A DNA stretch of 64,000 nt from Enterococcus avium ATCC 14025 (GCF_000406965.1 NZ_KE136366.1:87445-151444); one strand, 5' to 3'. Positions 27,162 to 35,784 are shown, counted from the first letter of the stretch. Notes: generated from the sequence alone by a model not told the origin. Program-made: numbers and translations.

Positions 27162-27432
27162 GGCTTCACGAACTAGCTTTTCTACGCATACAGTTACTGC
27201 TAAACTCCGTTAAGCAGAACTAGCATTTCGGCAATAAGCAAAAATATTTCTAAATTTGAGAAGCACCAAGTAGGTACCAATCAACATCAGTTCTCTTCGA
27301 TCACTGTGTTTCTTGGCAATTTAGAAATATTTTGGTCTTATTGCTGAGACACACAGCGACTGCTTGCAGAGCTGATGTGGAACAGTACCTACCTGGTGCT
27401 CAAAAGCTGAGCGAGTTCGTGAAGCCTTTTTT
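27162..27432 (+). ncRNA. Large palindromic element, possible structured RNA
   Basis: Fills most of the 497-bp gap 27067-27562. Arm A, GGCTTCACGAACT (27162-27174), pairs perfectly with AGTTCGTGAAGCC (27414-27426), which is followed by TTTTTTA, as in an intrinsic terminator. Inside, C (27258-27277) pairs with C' (27385-27401) and D (27282-27295) with D' (27368-27380). A 28-nt arm B (27229-27256) pairs with B' (27319-27346), crossing C and D. No open frame of note covers it. Whether it is transcribed is unknown; a degenerate mobile palindrome is the alternative. Confidence 0.5.
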
Positions 27433-27491
27433 ATGCAGAAAAATCGGTTTGCTTAAGAAAATCTTTCAAGAAATAGACTCATTTTAAAAGT

Positions 27492-27505
27492 GTTGCGTGC
27501 GCAAC
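27492..27505. promoter_or_regulatory. Perfect inverted repeat before the XRE gene
   Basis: GTTGCG-TG-CGCAAC, 58 bp upstream of the XRE start. Could be an operator for that regulator; this is inference from position. Confidence 0.35.
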
Positions 27506-27562
27506 GCCTGTTGTTGCTGTAATCTCAAGATATAGTAAATAATAATAGAGGAGTAACGAAAA

Positions 27563-28045
27563 TTGGAAATAGGAAAAATTATTCGTTCAAAAAGAGAAGA
27601 ATTGAAGATGACCCAACAGCAATTGGCGGATCAACTTTATGTTACAAGACAAACGATTTCAAAATGGGAGCTAGGAAAAAGTGAACCAGATGCGCTTTCA
27701 AAAAAAAGTTTGGAAAAAATTTTGGCCGTTCAATTAGTGCAGGAGTCTTCTTCAAAAGAAAATGAGGAGGAACATGTTATGAAGAAAATTCAGTGGTTTG
27801 TGGGGTTGTTTTTATTTGGTATTGCTTTTTTACCATTGCGCTTTTTATGGGTTACGATACGTCGATACTGGAGGCAGCCTTGGATTCGTTTTGCTGTGAT
27901 GCCAGTGCTGTTATCCTTTATACTATGGTATTTGCATTCGCTTAAGGACAATGTCTTCTATTTGTTTTTAGCAATGATTGTAGCGGCATACTTGATTACC
28001 AGTTATTACTTTTTTGGCGATCGTGAAGGAGTAAGGGATAATTAA
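27563..28045 (+). CDS. XRE-family regulator with membrane-spanning tail
   Basis: The 160-residue protein has an N-terminal XRE helix-turn-helix (about 1-55: TQQQLADQLYVTRQTISKWE) joined to a C-terminal half with about three membrane helices (about 75-95, 107-122 and 130-150). Membrane-tethered XRE proteins of this type are common in Firmicutes and are thought to respond to envelope state; the target is not known. The start is TTG at 27563 after GAGGAG. It stands alone between the palindromic element and a bidirectional terminator. Confidence 0.8.
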   Translation: MEIGKIIRSKREELKMTQQQLADQLYVTRQTISKWELGKSEPDALSKKSLEKILAVQLVQESSSKENEEEHVMKKIQWFVGLFLFGIAFLPLRFLWVTIRRYWRQPWIRFAVMPVLLSFILWYLHSLKDNVFYLFLAMIVAAYLITSYYFFGDREGVRDN

Positions 28046-28047
28046 AA

Positions 28048-28096
28048 AAAAGTGATCCTTATCAATTAAGATAGATAAGGATCACTCGCTTTTTTC
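28048..28096. terminator. Bidirectional terminator between the XRE gene and pepQ
   Basis: AGTGATCCTTATC pairs with GATAAGGATCACT; T-runs follow on both strands (TTTTTT after CGC on plus, TTTTTTTT on minus). Confidence 0.88.
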
Positions 28097-29196
28097 TATA
28101 AGATAATCAACTCTTTTGATGTCTTAGTAAATGGAATGCATCCGTCTTTTGTCACATAGATGCAGTCTTCGATTCGAACGCCTACATCATCTGGTAAATA
28201 GATGCCTGGTTCAATTGAGAAGCACATACCCTCTTTAACCACTAAATCATTACCGCCTACAATTTGTGGAAATTCATGGATCGTTGTTCCGATTCCATGA
28301 CCTAGGCGATGATTGAAGTATTCTCCATAACCATGGCTTTCAATGACATCACGTGCGATTTTATCAAGTTCGCCACAAGTAATACCCGGTTTTACCGCTT
28401 CTTGTGCGCTTAGTTGAGCCTCTAGGACAATATTATAAATATCCTTTTGATGATCGGTTGGTTTTCCGCAGGCAACAGTTCTTGTCGCATCACTGCAGTA
28501 ACCGTTAACGATCGTCCCTAAATCAAACAAGACCAATTCGTTTTCTTTACACGTATTTTTCCCTGGTGTGCCATGAGGACTAGCAGCGTTTGGTCCAGCG
28601 AGTACTTCGGTTGGGAAGGACATTTGTTTGATGCCTTTTTTCTTCAATTCATATTCGATTTCTGCCACGATCTCTTCTTCAGTAATACCTGGTTTTACGT
28701 GTCTGAAGCCAATTTCAAAAGCAAGATCCGCAGTTGAGCCAGCTTCAATCAACTGTTGGCATTCCTCTTCGGTCTTATATAATTGCAATTCTTGAACTAG
28801 CGGAGTCAAGTCAGCTGAAAAATCAGCAGCTGGGAACGCTTCGCTTAATCGCAGGTAGCGGTCTAGAACTAATTGATTTTTTTCTAACGCAATTTTTTTA
28901 GGAGAACCGTAACGTTTTTTGATTTCATCCACGATGATAGAGAACGGGTCTTGGCTGTCTAAGTAGCCCACAACATCATATTCGAAGCTGCTGGCTTTAG
29001 CATCTTCTACTTCAAGACCGGGTGCAAATAGAAAAGGGTCTTTTTCAAGTGGAATGAATAACGCTAATACACGTTCCATCGGATTGCTGTCAAAGCCTGA
29101 GAAGTAGCCAATATGGCTGGCGTCAGAAATATAGGCTAGATCGACATTGTTTTTTTGCATCCAATTTCGTAATTCTGAAACTTTTTCTTGGTTCAT
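28096..29196 (-). CDS. pepQ: Xaa-Pro dipeptidase/aminopeptidase, M24 family
   Basis: Cleaves X-Pro peptides in the cytoplasm. The 366-residue protein has a creatinase-like N-terminal domain (about 1-130) and a pita-bread metallopeptidase domain with the two-metal ligands in order: D in LFDLGTIV, D in YCSDATRTV, H in HRLGHGIG, E in SIEPGIY and E in RIEDC. Divergent to ccpA, as in other lactobacillales, where it shares the control region. The minus-strand promoter has TTTCCA-17-TACAAT. Confidence 0.92.
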   Translation of the reverse strand: MNQEKVSELRNWMQKNNVDLAYISDASHIGYFSGFDSNPMERVLALFIPLEKDPFLFAPGLEVEDAKASSFEYDVVGYLDSQDPFSIIVDEIKKRYGSPKKIALEKNQLVLDRYLRLSEAFPAADFSADLTPLVQELQLYKTEEECQQLIEAGSTADLAFEIGFRHVKPGITEEEIVAEIEYELKKKGIKQMSFPTEVLAGPNAASPHGTPGKNTCKENELVLFDLGTIVNGYCSDATRTVACGKPTDHQKDIYNIVLEAQLSAQEAVKPGITCGELDKIARDVIESHGYGEYFNHRLGHGIGTTIHEFPQIVGGNDLVVKEGMCFSIEPGIYLPDDVGVRIEDCIYVTKDGCIPFTKTSKELIIL

Positions 29197-29229
29197 TAAA
29201 ACTTCCTTCTTTCTTTCAGCATTATTATT

Positions 29230-29258
29230 ATTGTAACACTGATAAATTTTATTGGAAA
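29230..29258 (-). promoter_or_regulatory. pepQ promoter
   Basis: Read on the minus strand: TTTCCA (29258-29253), a 17-bp spacer, TACAAT (29235-29230). Confidence 0.5.
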
Positions 29259-29266
29259 ACGATTTT

Positions 29267-29338
29267 TATAAAACGCTTACAAAATTTTGAGAAAAAATGT
29301 GTAAAACGGTTGCAATCAATGAAACAACGTGCTATTAT
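29267..29338 (+). promoter_or_regulatory. ccpA promoter with two cre-like sites
   Basis: TTGCAA (29310-29315), a 17-bp spacer and TATTAT (29333-29338). A cre-like site, TGTAAAACGGTTGCA (29300-29314), overlaps the -35, and a second, TATAAAACGCTTACA (29267-29281), lies upstream towards pepQ. This fits CcpA autoregulation. Both sites deviate from the strict consensus by about two bases. Confidence 0.65.
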
Positions 29339-29391
29339 CTTTTAGAAATGTAAATGATATTTTCTGAAAACAATTTTAAAGGAGCATATCC

Positions 29392-30396
29392 ATGGAAAAG
29401 CAAACAATTACGATTTATGATGTTGCCCGCGAAGCTAATGTTTCAATGGCGACCGTTTCTCGTGTGGTCAACGGCAACCCCAATGTGAAACCAACAACAC
29501 GTAAAAAGGTGTTAGAAGTTATTGAGCGTCTCGATTATCGTCCAAACGCTGTCGCACGAGGACTAGCAAGTAAGAAAACAACGACAGTCGGTGTAATCAT
29601 TCCGGATGTCAGCAATATGTTTTTCGCGTCATTAGCACGGGGAATCGACGATATTGCAACAATGTACAAGTACAATATTATTTTAGCTAACTCAGACGGC
29701 GAAGCACAAAAAGAAGTAAATGTGCTGAACAACTTATTAGCAAAACAAGTTGACGGAGTGATTTTCATGGGTCATCGAATCACTGATGAAATCCGTGCGG
29801 AATTCTCACGTTCAAAAACACCGATCGTTTTAGCTGGTTCAATCGATCCAGATGAACAAGTCGGCAGTGTAAACATCGACTACAAAGCAGCAACGAAAGA
29901 ATCAATCGACTTATTAGCAAAACATGGCAATAAGAAGATTGCCTTCATTAGTGGCGCCTTAATTGATGCCATCAATGGACAAGCTCGTATGGGCGGCTAC
30001 AAAGAAGCATTAGCTGAAAATGGTTTAGACTATAACGAAGGCTTAATCTTTGAAGCACCTTACAATTTTAAAGAAGGTTTAGCATTGACTGAACGCATCT
30101 TAAATAGTGGAGCAACAGCCGCTTATGTAACCGATGATGAATTAGCGATTGGTTTATTGGATGGTTTAATCGACAAAGGCGTGAAAGTTCCTGAAGACTT
30201 TGAAATCATTACAAGCAATGACTCATTACTGACAGAAGTAGCTCGTCCACGCCTAAGCAGTGTAACACAACCGTTGTATGATATCGGTGCTGTCGCAATG
30301 CGTCTATTAACAAAAATGATGAACAAAGAAGAGATTGAACAAAAAACGATCGAATTGCCACATGGTATCTTCGAAAAGGGTTCAACAAAAGAATAA
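29392..30396 (+). CDS. ccpA: Catabolite control protein A
   Basis: LacI-family master regulator of carbon catabolite repression; binds cre sites together with HPr-Ser-P made by HprK. The 334-residue protein has an N-terminal helix-turn-helix (YDVAREANVSMATVSRVVNG, about 9-28), hinge RPNAVARGLASKKT and a periplasmic-binding-like core. Divergent pepQ and the high similarity to CcpA in the hinge distinguish it from sugar-specific LacI paralogues. Confidence 0.96.
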   Translation: MEKQTITIYDVAREANVSMATVSRVVNGNPNVKPTTRKKVLEVIERLDYRPNAVARGLASKKTTTVGVIIPDVSNMFFASLARGIDDIATMYKYNIILANSDGEAQKEVNVLNNLLAKQVDGVIFMGHRITDEIRAEFSRSKTPIVLAGSIDPDEQVGSVNIDYKAATKESIDLLAKHGNKKIAFISGALIDAINGQARMGGYKEALAENGLDYNEGLIFEAPYNFKEGLALTERILNSGATAAYVTDDELAIGLLDGLIDKGVKVPEDFEIITSNDSLLTEVARPRLSSVTQPLYDIGAVAMRLLTKMMNKEEIEQKTIELPHGIFEKGSTKE

Positions 30397-30399
30397 TTT

Positions 30400-30438
30400 T
30401 AAAAAAAGCTGTGCCGATTTAGGCGCAGCTTTTTTTGT
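30400..30438. terminator. Bidirectional terminator between ccpA and treR
   Basis: AAAAAAGCTGTGCC pairs with GGCGCAGCTTTTTTT around GATTTA; A- and T-runs on both sides make it work for both convergent genes. Confidence 0.88.
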
Positions 30439-30445
30439 AAGTATT

Positions 30446-31168
30446 CTACATCGTCGAAGGATGACGTCGAGCAAAATCAAAGAAACGAAATTTATCCACT
30501 TGATGACGACTTTCAGTATATTGGAATTGGCGGGCATCGCTGGTAAAAACGCGGCTCTTTACTGAAACGATATTGATGTCATGCTGATTGAGATCAAGCA
30601 GTTCACGATCTTCATCAGTCAATGCATCAATCGTAATTTCTTTTTCAGCGAAAGAAATAGTCAATCCAAGTTGGTTTTCAAAATAGCGATAAATTGAGTC
30701 TTTTGCAATTTCAGTATCTAATTCTGGTACGATAGTTGTTAGTAGTATGTCCTTGTCGAGGATTACTTTCTTTTGATCAATGGCACGCGTACGGATCAAT
30801 TTCCAACAAACGGCGCCTGCTTCAAAGCCTGTCACATGGGCTGTTTTATCATCAATCACAATTTTTTTAAGACTAACAACTTCGGTACTACTTTCATAGC
30901 CATAAGAATTCTGCAATTCTTTGTAGCTGGTCAGACCTGATACAGGAAATCGCAATTGCTCCCGTTTCAAGACAAGTGACCCCTTGCCTTGGATTTTCTG
31001 AATATAACCGTTAGCCATTAAAAGAGATAAGGCTTTGCGTATCGTGTCACGAGAGACATGATAGCTTTGCCGTAGTTTGTTCTCGCTGGGTAGGAAATCT
31101 CCTGCTTCATACACACCCTTTAGAATTCCTCGCTCAATCGCCTGATAAATTACTTCATAGTTTTTCAT
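30446..31168 (-). CDS. treR: GntR-family trehalose operon repressor
   Basis: Represses trehalose genes until trehalose 6-phosphate binds. The 240-residue protein has a winged helix (about 1-70: FLPSENKLRQSYHVSRDTIRKAL) and a UTRA effector domain. It is divergent to treP and treC, and palindromes of the TreR type lie in the shared region. The TreR name relies on context plus family; other HutC-type GntR regulators look similar. Confidence 0.9.
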   Translation of the reverse strand: MKNYEVIYQAIERGILKGVYEAGDFLPSENKLRQSYHVSRDTIRKALSLLMANGYIQKIQGKGSLVLKREQLRFPVSGLTSYKELQNSYGYESSTEVVSLKKIVIDDKTAHVTGFEAGAVCWKLIRTRAIDQKKVILDKDILLTTIVPELDTEIAKDSIYRYFENQLGLTISFAEKEITIDALTDEDRELLDLNQHDINIVSVKSRVFTSDARQFQYTESRHQVDKFRFFDFARRHPSTM

Positions 31169-31225
31169 CGTGTCCTCCTTCTATATAAGAAACTAATTTT
31201 GTATTTTGATGAACGATCATTTGTT

Positions 31226-31243
31226 AACTTGTCCGTATAGGTA
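31226..31243. promoter_or_regulatory. Candidate TreR operator near treR
   Basis: AACTTGTCCGTATAGGTA, an imperfect palindrome resembling the second site at 31500. It lies 58 bp upstream of the treR start, consistent with autoregulation. Confidence 0.5.
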
Positions 31244-31447
31244 TTTTTATTATACGAATAAAGATTTAGAATGTAAAACGCTTTCTGCTGCTTTAACAAA
31301 ATTAAAATGAGTAAATTTTTATTTTATAGCTAACTTGTTTGGTAACATCCAAACCTGTTTGTAGTTGCAATACCGATATTCTATGTTTAATCTTAGCTAA
31401 CTCTTTTTTTAATGAGTATTTTCTCATAAAACAAAATTCCATTAAGA

Positions 31448-31485
31448 TGTAAGCGATTTACAAAAAAGCAAAAACCTTTTATAGT
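31448..31485 (+). promoter_or_regulatory. treP promoter with overlapping cre site
   Basis: TTTACA (31457-31462), a 17-bp spacer and TATAGT (31480-31485). The palindrome TGTAAGCGATTTACA (31448-31462) is a cre-type site covering the -35, predicting CcpA repression. Another cre-like TGTAAAACGCTTTCT is near 31272. The rest of the 372-bp treR-treP gap shows nothing else clear. Confidence 0.68.
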
Positions 31486-31499
31486 TAACTTATCAGCTG

Positions 31500-31518
31500 A
31501 ACTTATCCATACAAGTTA
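31500..31518. promoter_or_regulatory. Candidate TreR operator downstream of the treP promoter
   Basis: AACTTATCCATACAAGTTA, with inverted AACTT and AAGTT ends, lies just after the -10. Its position would block early transcription. It shares the pattern AACTTRTCCRTAYARGT with the site at 31226. Confidence 0.6.
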
Positions 31519-31540
31519 AAATTATTCGGAGGGAAAAATG

Positions 31541-33487
31541 ATGGGAAAATATGAAAAGGATTCAAAGGACCTGCTGGCAGCAATTGGCGGAAAAAAGAAC
31601 ATTTCCGCGGTCACCCACTGTGCTACACGAATGCGGTTTGTCTTAAATGATCCAAAAAAGGCCGATGAAGCTAAAATTGAAGAAATACCTAGTGTTAAAG
31701 GAATGTTTACCAATGCCGGTCAATTTCAAGTGATTATCGGAAATGATGTCGCCGTATTTTATAACGAGTTCGTTAAAATATCTGGAATTGAAGGAGTATC
31801 GAAAGAAGCAGCCAAATCAGCAGCAAAACAAAATCAGAATCCAGTTCAACGCGCCATTACTGTTTTAGCAGAAATTTTTACACCGTTGTTACCAGCAATT
31901 ATTGTCGGCGGTTTGATTTTAGGATTTCGTAATATTCTAGAAGCTGTACCGATGGGTTGGCTAGATGGTCAAACGATTGTTGAAGCTTCAACTTTTTGGA
32001 GTGGTGTTAATGGTTTCTTATGGCTCCCTGGTGAAGCAATCTTCCATTTCTTACCAGTTGGTATTACCTGGAGTATCGCTCGTAAGATGGGGGCCACGGA
32101 AATCCTTGGAATTGTGCTTGGGATTACACTGGTTTCTCCACAATTGCTAAACGCATATGCAGTGAACGGAACGACTGCTGCAGAAATTGCTAAGAACTGG
32201 ACATGGGATTTCGGCTTTTTTACAGTCGATAAAATTGGGTACCAGGCGCAGGTTATTCCAGCGATGCTGGCAGGTTTCTTATTAGTTTATCTGGAACGCT
32301 TCTTCCGCAAGCATATACCAGAAGCAGTCTCGATGATTTTTGTACCATTTTTCTCGTTGATTCCAACAATTTTAGCCGCGCATATTATTTTAGGACCCAT
32401 TGGCTGGAAAATCGGAACGGCTATTTCCGCAGTCGTAAATGCAGGGTTGACTTCTAGCTTCAGCTGGTTATTCGGTGGTATTTTTGGAGCACTTTATTCG
32501 CCTCTGGTCATCACAGGTTTGCATCATACCACCTTGGCGATTGATTCACAGCTGATTGCCGACTTTGGTTCAACGAATCTTTGGCCAATGATTTGTTTAT
32601 CAAATATTGCTCAAGGAGCCGCTGTTTTAGCAATAGTGTTTGCTCATCGCGGCAACAAAAAAGAAGAACAAGTATCGATTCCATCGGTTATCTCAGCTTG
32701 GCTAGGTGTAACTGAACCAGCAATGTTCGGGATCAATCTGAAATATACTTATCCATTTATTGCAGCTATGATCGGCAGTGGAATCGCTGGATTGTTCGTT
32801 ACACTTTTCAAAGTACGAGCGCTATCGATCGGAGTCGGCGGATTGCCAGGGATTCTAGCAATTCGTCCACAGGATTATCCAATCTTTGCCATCGGTATGG
32901 TGATTGCGATCGCCGTTCCATTCTTGCTGACCTTGACTTTCCGACGCATCGGTCTATTTAATAAAATCGATCGTGTGGAAGAAGGCAATGTACCGACTTT
33001 AGGCAGCGAGACAACTAAAAAAGCTGGGGCTGTCGTTGAATTATTTGCTCCAATTGCTGGTATGCTGCACCCATTAAGCAGTGCCAAAGATCCTGTTTTT
33101 GCTGAGGGGATGATGGGACAAGGCGTTGTGATTGATCCTAGCGAAGGCAAACTATATGCGCCATTTGATGGTCAAATCAGCTTACTATTCCCAACGAAGC
33201 ATGCAATCGGATTAGTCAGTACAGAAGGTACTGAAGTGTTGATCCACATCGGAATCGATACAGTACAGCTGGATGGAAAATACTTTACCAGTCATGTGAA
33301 GCAGGGTGACAGCGTCAAAAAGGGTCAGCTCTTGATGGAATTTGATGTGGAGGCGATCAAAGAGGAAGGGTATGAAGTGCAAACACCAATCATTGTGACA
33401 AATTCGACCGATTTTCAAGTGGATCCTTTGTTGGAAGAAGCAGCAGTCACAAGTAATGAAAAAATCTTAACCGCAACAGAATTATAG
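31541..33487 (+). CDS. treP: PTS trehalose-specific EIIBCA
   Basis: Imports and phosphorylates trehalose to trehalose 6-phosphate. The 648-residue fusion has EIIB at the N-terminus (phospho-cysteine in AVTHCATRMRF, about 27), a roughly ten-helix EIIC (about 105-470) and a C-terminal glucose-type EIIA (phospho-histidine in VLIHIGIDTV). Many trehalose EIIs lack their own EIIA, so this one is self-contained. Start at 31541 (second of two adjacent ATGs) gives better spacing from GGAGGG; 31538 is possible. Confidence 0.92.
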   Translation: MGKYEKDSKDLLAAIGGKKNISAVTHCATRMRFVLNDPKKADEAKIEEIPSVKGMFTNAGQFQVIIGNDVAVFYNEFVKISGIEGVSKEAAKSAAKQNQNPVQRAITVLAEIFTPLLPAIIVGGLILGFRNILEAVPMGWLDGQTIVEASTFWSGVNGFLWLPGEAIFHFLPVGITWSIARKMGATEILGIVLGITLVSPQLLNAYAVNGTTAAEIAKNWTWDFGFFTVDKIGYQAQVIPAMLAGFLLVYLERFFRKHIPEAVSMIFVPFFSLIPTILAAHIILGPIGWKIGTAISAVVNAGLTSSFSWLFGGIFGALYSPLVITGLHHTTLAIDSQLIADFGSTNLWPMICLSNIAQGAAVLAIVFAHRGNKKEEQVSIPSVISAWLGVTEPAMFGINLKYTYPFIAAMIGSGIAGLFVTLFKVRALSIGVGGLPGILAIRPQDYPIFAIGMVIAIAVPFLLTLTFRRIGLFNKIDRVEEGNVPTLGSETTKKAGAVVELFAPIAGMLHPLSSAKDPVFAEGMMGQGVVIDPSEGKLYAPFDGQISLLFPTKHAIGLVSTEGTEVLIHIGIDTVQLDGKYFTSHVKQGDSVKKGQLLMEFDVEAIKEEGYEVQTPIIVTNSTDFQVDPLLEEAAVTSNEKILTATEL

Positions 33488-33503
33488 AAAGCTGGAGGGC
33501 GAC

Positions 33504-35126
33504 ATGAGTTTTAAAGAGAAGGTAATTTACCAGATTTATCCCAAATCATTTTTGGATACCAATCAAGATGGAGTAGGGGATCTGCCGGGAATTGAAAAAA
33601 AATTGCCATACTTAAAGCGTCTGGGTGTTGATATGGTTTGGCTAAGTCCAATCTATCCGAGCCCACAAAATGATAATGGCTATGATGTCGCTGACTATAC
33701 AGCGATCAATCCAATGTTTGGAACAATGGATGATTTTGAAAGCCTGATGGCAACCGCCAAAGATAATGGTATCGAAATCATGCTGGATATGGTCTTCAAT
33801 CATGTTTCTATTGAGCATGATTGGTTTCAAAAAGCATTAGCCGGTGATCAGAAATACCAAGATTACTTTATCTTAAGAGACAAACCAACTGATTGGGTTT
33901 CTAAATTCGGCGGAAATGCTTGGGCGCCCTTTGGTGATACAGGGAAGTATTATCTGCATTTATATGATGTTACCCAAGCTGATTTGAATTGGCGAAACCC
34001 AGAAGTTCGTGAAGAGCTGTTTGAAGTTCTGCGTTTTTGGATGGATAAAGGCATTAAAGGCTTCCGCTTTGATGTAATCAATGTTATTGGTAAAGACGAA
34101 GTGTTGATTGATTGTCCAGAAAATGACGGCAAACCAGCTTATACTGATCGTCCAATTGCCCATGAATTCATCCGTATGATGAATCAAGCGACCTATGGTG
34201 AGGATGCCGAGATCGTCACAGTTGGTGAAATGAGTTTTACTACAGTGGAAGATTGTATCTTATATACAAATCCTGAGCGTGAAGAATTAAATATGACTTT
34301 CAATTTCCACCATTTAAAAGTGGATTATAAAGATGGAAAAAAATGGACGCAAATGCCGTTTGATTTTGCGAAATTGAAAGAATTGTTTCATACATGGGGA
34401 ACGCAAATGAGTGAGGGGAATGGCTGGAACGCACTTTTTTGGAATAATCACGATCAGCCTCGTGCGCTAAATCGTTTCATCGATGTGGATAACTATCGAG
34501 TAGCAGGAGCTAAAATGCTCGCTAGTTCGATTCATTTAAATCGAGGAACGCCTTATATTTACATGGGAGAAGAAATCGGGATGCTTGATCCAGATTTTGA
34601 CATGATGGAACAATATGTTGATGTAGAAAGTTTGAATGCTTATCAAGAGCTGTTGATTGCTGGCAAGTCCGAACAAGAAGCCTTCGAGATCGTCAAAGCC
34701 AAGTCTCGTGATAATTCTCGTACACCGATGCAGTGGGATAGCAGTGAATACGGTGGTTTTTCAAAGACTGATCCGTGGTTAGGATTAGGGAAATCTGCTG
34801 ATGAAATTAATGTAGCAAAAGAACTGCAAGAAGGTTCGATTTTTACCTACTATCAACAATTGATCAAGTTGAGAAAAGACTATCCAGTGATTGCAAAAGG
34901 CAGCTACGAGGCTTTTTTACCTGAGCATCCGCAAATTTACGGTTTTGTACGCCGCCTAGAAGAACATTCACTGCTGGTGCTTAATAACTTTTTCCCAACG
35001 GAAACTACGATCAATATACCAGAAGAATTTTTGACTGGAAACATATTGATTGATAATTATGAGACGCAAGCTGTTGAAGAAGTAATCACACTGAAACCGT
35101 ATCAAACAATCGCCATCTATCATTAA
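33504..35126 (+). CDS. treC: Trehalose-6-phosphate hydrolase
   Basis: Splits trehalose 6-phosphate to glucose and glucose 6-phosphate. The 540-residue GH13 enzyme shows the order DMVFNHVS, GFRFDVINV (catalytic Asp nucleophile), VTVGEMSF (acid/base Glu) and FWNNHDQPR (transition-state Asp). It is 16 bp after treP and after GGAGG, so it is in one operon. Oligo-1,6-glucosidases are close relatives; the treP neighbour decides the call. Confidence 0.93.
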   Translation: MSFKEKVIYQIYPKSFLDTNQDGVGDLPGIEKKLPYLKRLGVDMVWLSPIYPSPQNDNGYDVADYTAINPMFGTMDDFESLMATAKDNGIEIMLDMVFNHVSIEHDWFQKALAGDQKYQDYFILRDKPTDWVSKFGGNAWAPFGDTGKYYLHLYDVTQADLNWRNPEVREELFEVLRFWMDKGIKGFRFDVINVIGKDEVLIDCPENDGKPAYTDRPIAHEFIRMMNQATYGEDAEIVTVGEMSFTTVEDCILYTNPEREELNMTFNFHHLKVDYKDGKKWTQMPFDFAKLKELFHTWGTQMSEGNGWNALFWNNHDQPRALNRFIDVDNYRVAGAKMLASSIHLNRGTPYIYMGEEIGMLDPDFDMMEQYVDVESLNAYQELLIAGKSEQEAFEIVKAKSRDNSRTPMQWDSSEYGGFSKTDPWLGLGKSADEINVAKELQEGSIFTYYQQLIKLRKDYPVIAKGSYEAFLPEHPQIYGFVRRLEEHSLLVLNNFFPTETTINIPEEFLTGNILIDNYETQAVEEVITLKPYQTIAIYH

Positions 35127-35163
35127 AAAAACGCGTGAGCAAATCTGCTCACGCGTTTTTATT
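35127..35163. terminator. Bidirectional terminator between treC and queT
   Basis: ACGCGTGAGCA pairs with TGCTCACGCGT around AATC; runs of A and T on either side. Confidence 0.9.
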
Positions 35164-35665
35164 TCGTCAAATCAATTCGTTTATTCACTAAGTAAATCAA
35201 TATACCGCCTAAAGACATTGAAAGCAATTCGCCTAACCCGATAATTAACCAATTGAAGAAAAACGGTGCTTGATAAAAGAAGGTCAATTGACCTGCGACC
35301 GTAAACATGGAAAAGGCAAAAATCAACGTGGTAACGATCATTTTTTTCTTAAGGCTGGTGATTCTTTTGGTGACAGCTCGACAGATCAGTAAAACGATCA
35401 ATGTAGAGACACTGCCGAAGAGCACATCGACAATCCCAAGCGGGGAAGCCAGGTTGGCGATCGCTACGCCTAAAGTTACTGCGATCGTATAGCGTTTGTT
35501 GAAGAGGGGTAAAAAATTGAACATTTCTGCCAAACGAAATTGGATCGCGCCAAAGCTTATAACAGATAAAACAATCGTGACAGCGACATACACTCCTGTC
35601 ACAACGGCCATTTTAGCCGTATCCGCAGTCGTCCAGCGTTGTGCGGCACTTTTTTCAAGATGCAT
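35159..35665 (-). CDS. queT: QueT-family queuosine precursor transporter
   Basis: Predicted membrane subunit of an ECF-type importer for a queuosine precursor. The 168-residue protein has about five to six membrane helices and the family segment FGAIQFRLAEMFNFLPLF. The Shine-Dalgarno AAAGGAG is only one base from the first ATG (35674), but 10 bases from the second (35665), so the second is chosen. The upstream RNA resembles a preQ1-II riboswitch, which supports the substrate. A shared ECF module is not encoded here. Confidence 0.88.
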   Translation of the reverse strand: MHLEKSAAQRWTTADTAKMAVVTGVYVAVTIVLSVISFGAIQFRLAEMFNFLPLFNKRYTIAVTLGVAIANLASPLGIVDVLFGSVSTLIVLLICRAVTKRITSLKKKMIVTTLIFAFSMFTVAGQLTFFYQAPFFFNWLIIGLGELLSMSLGGILIYLVNKRIDLTK

Positions 35666-35674
35666 TTTTATCAT

Positions 35675-35752
35675 TCTCCTTTACAAGACATTGTCTCGTT
35701 AATAACTGCGACCAAAGGATTGAAGTGTCGCAGTGCGAATTTCTCGCTATCA
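35675..35752 (-). ncRNA. preQ1-II-like riboswitch
   Basis: On the minus strand: a P2 stem CTGCGAC (35733-35727) with GTCGCAG (35712-35706), whose loop carries ATCCTTTG; a linker; a small hairpin AGAC/GTCT; then TAAAGGAGAA containing the queT Shine-Dalgarno. Loop TCCTTT can pair with AAAGGA to form the pseudoknot that defines the preQ1-II (COG4708) class. An optional 5' hairpin GCGA-GAAA-TTCGC precedes P2. Ligand binding would hide the ribosome site. Confidence 0.75.
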
Positions 35753-35784
35753 CTTATCTTAGAGGATTTTATAAAAAATGCAAG

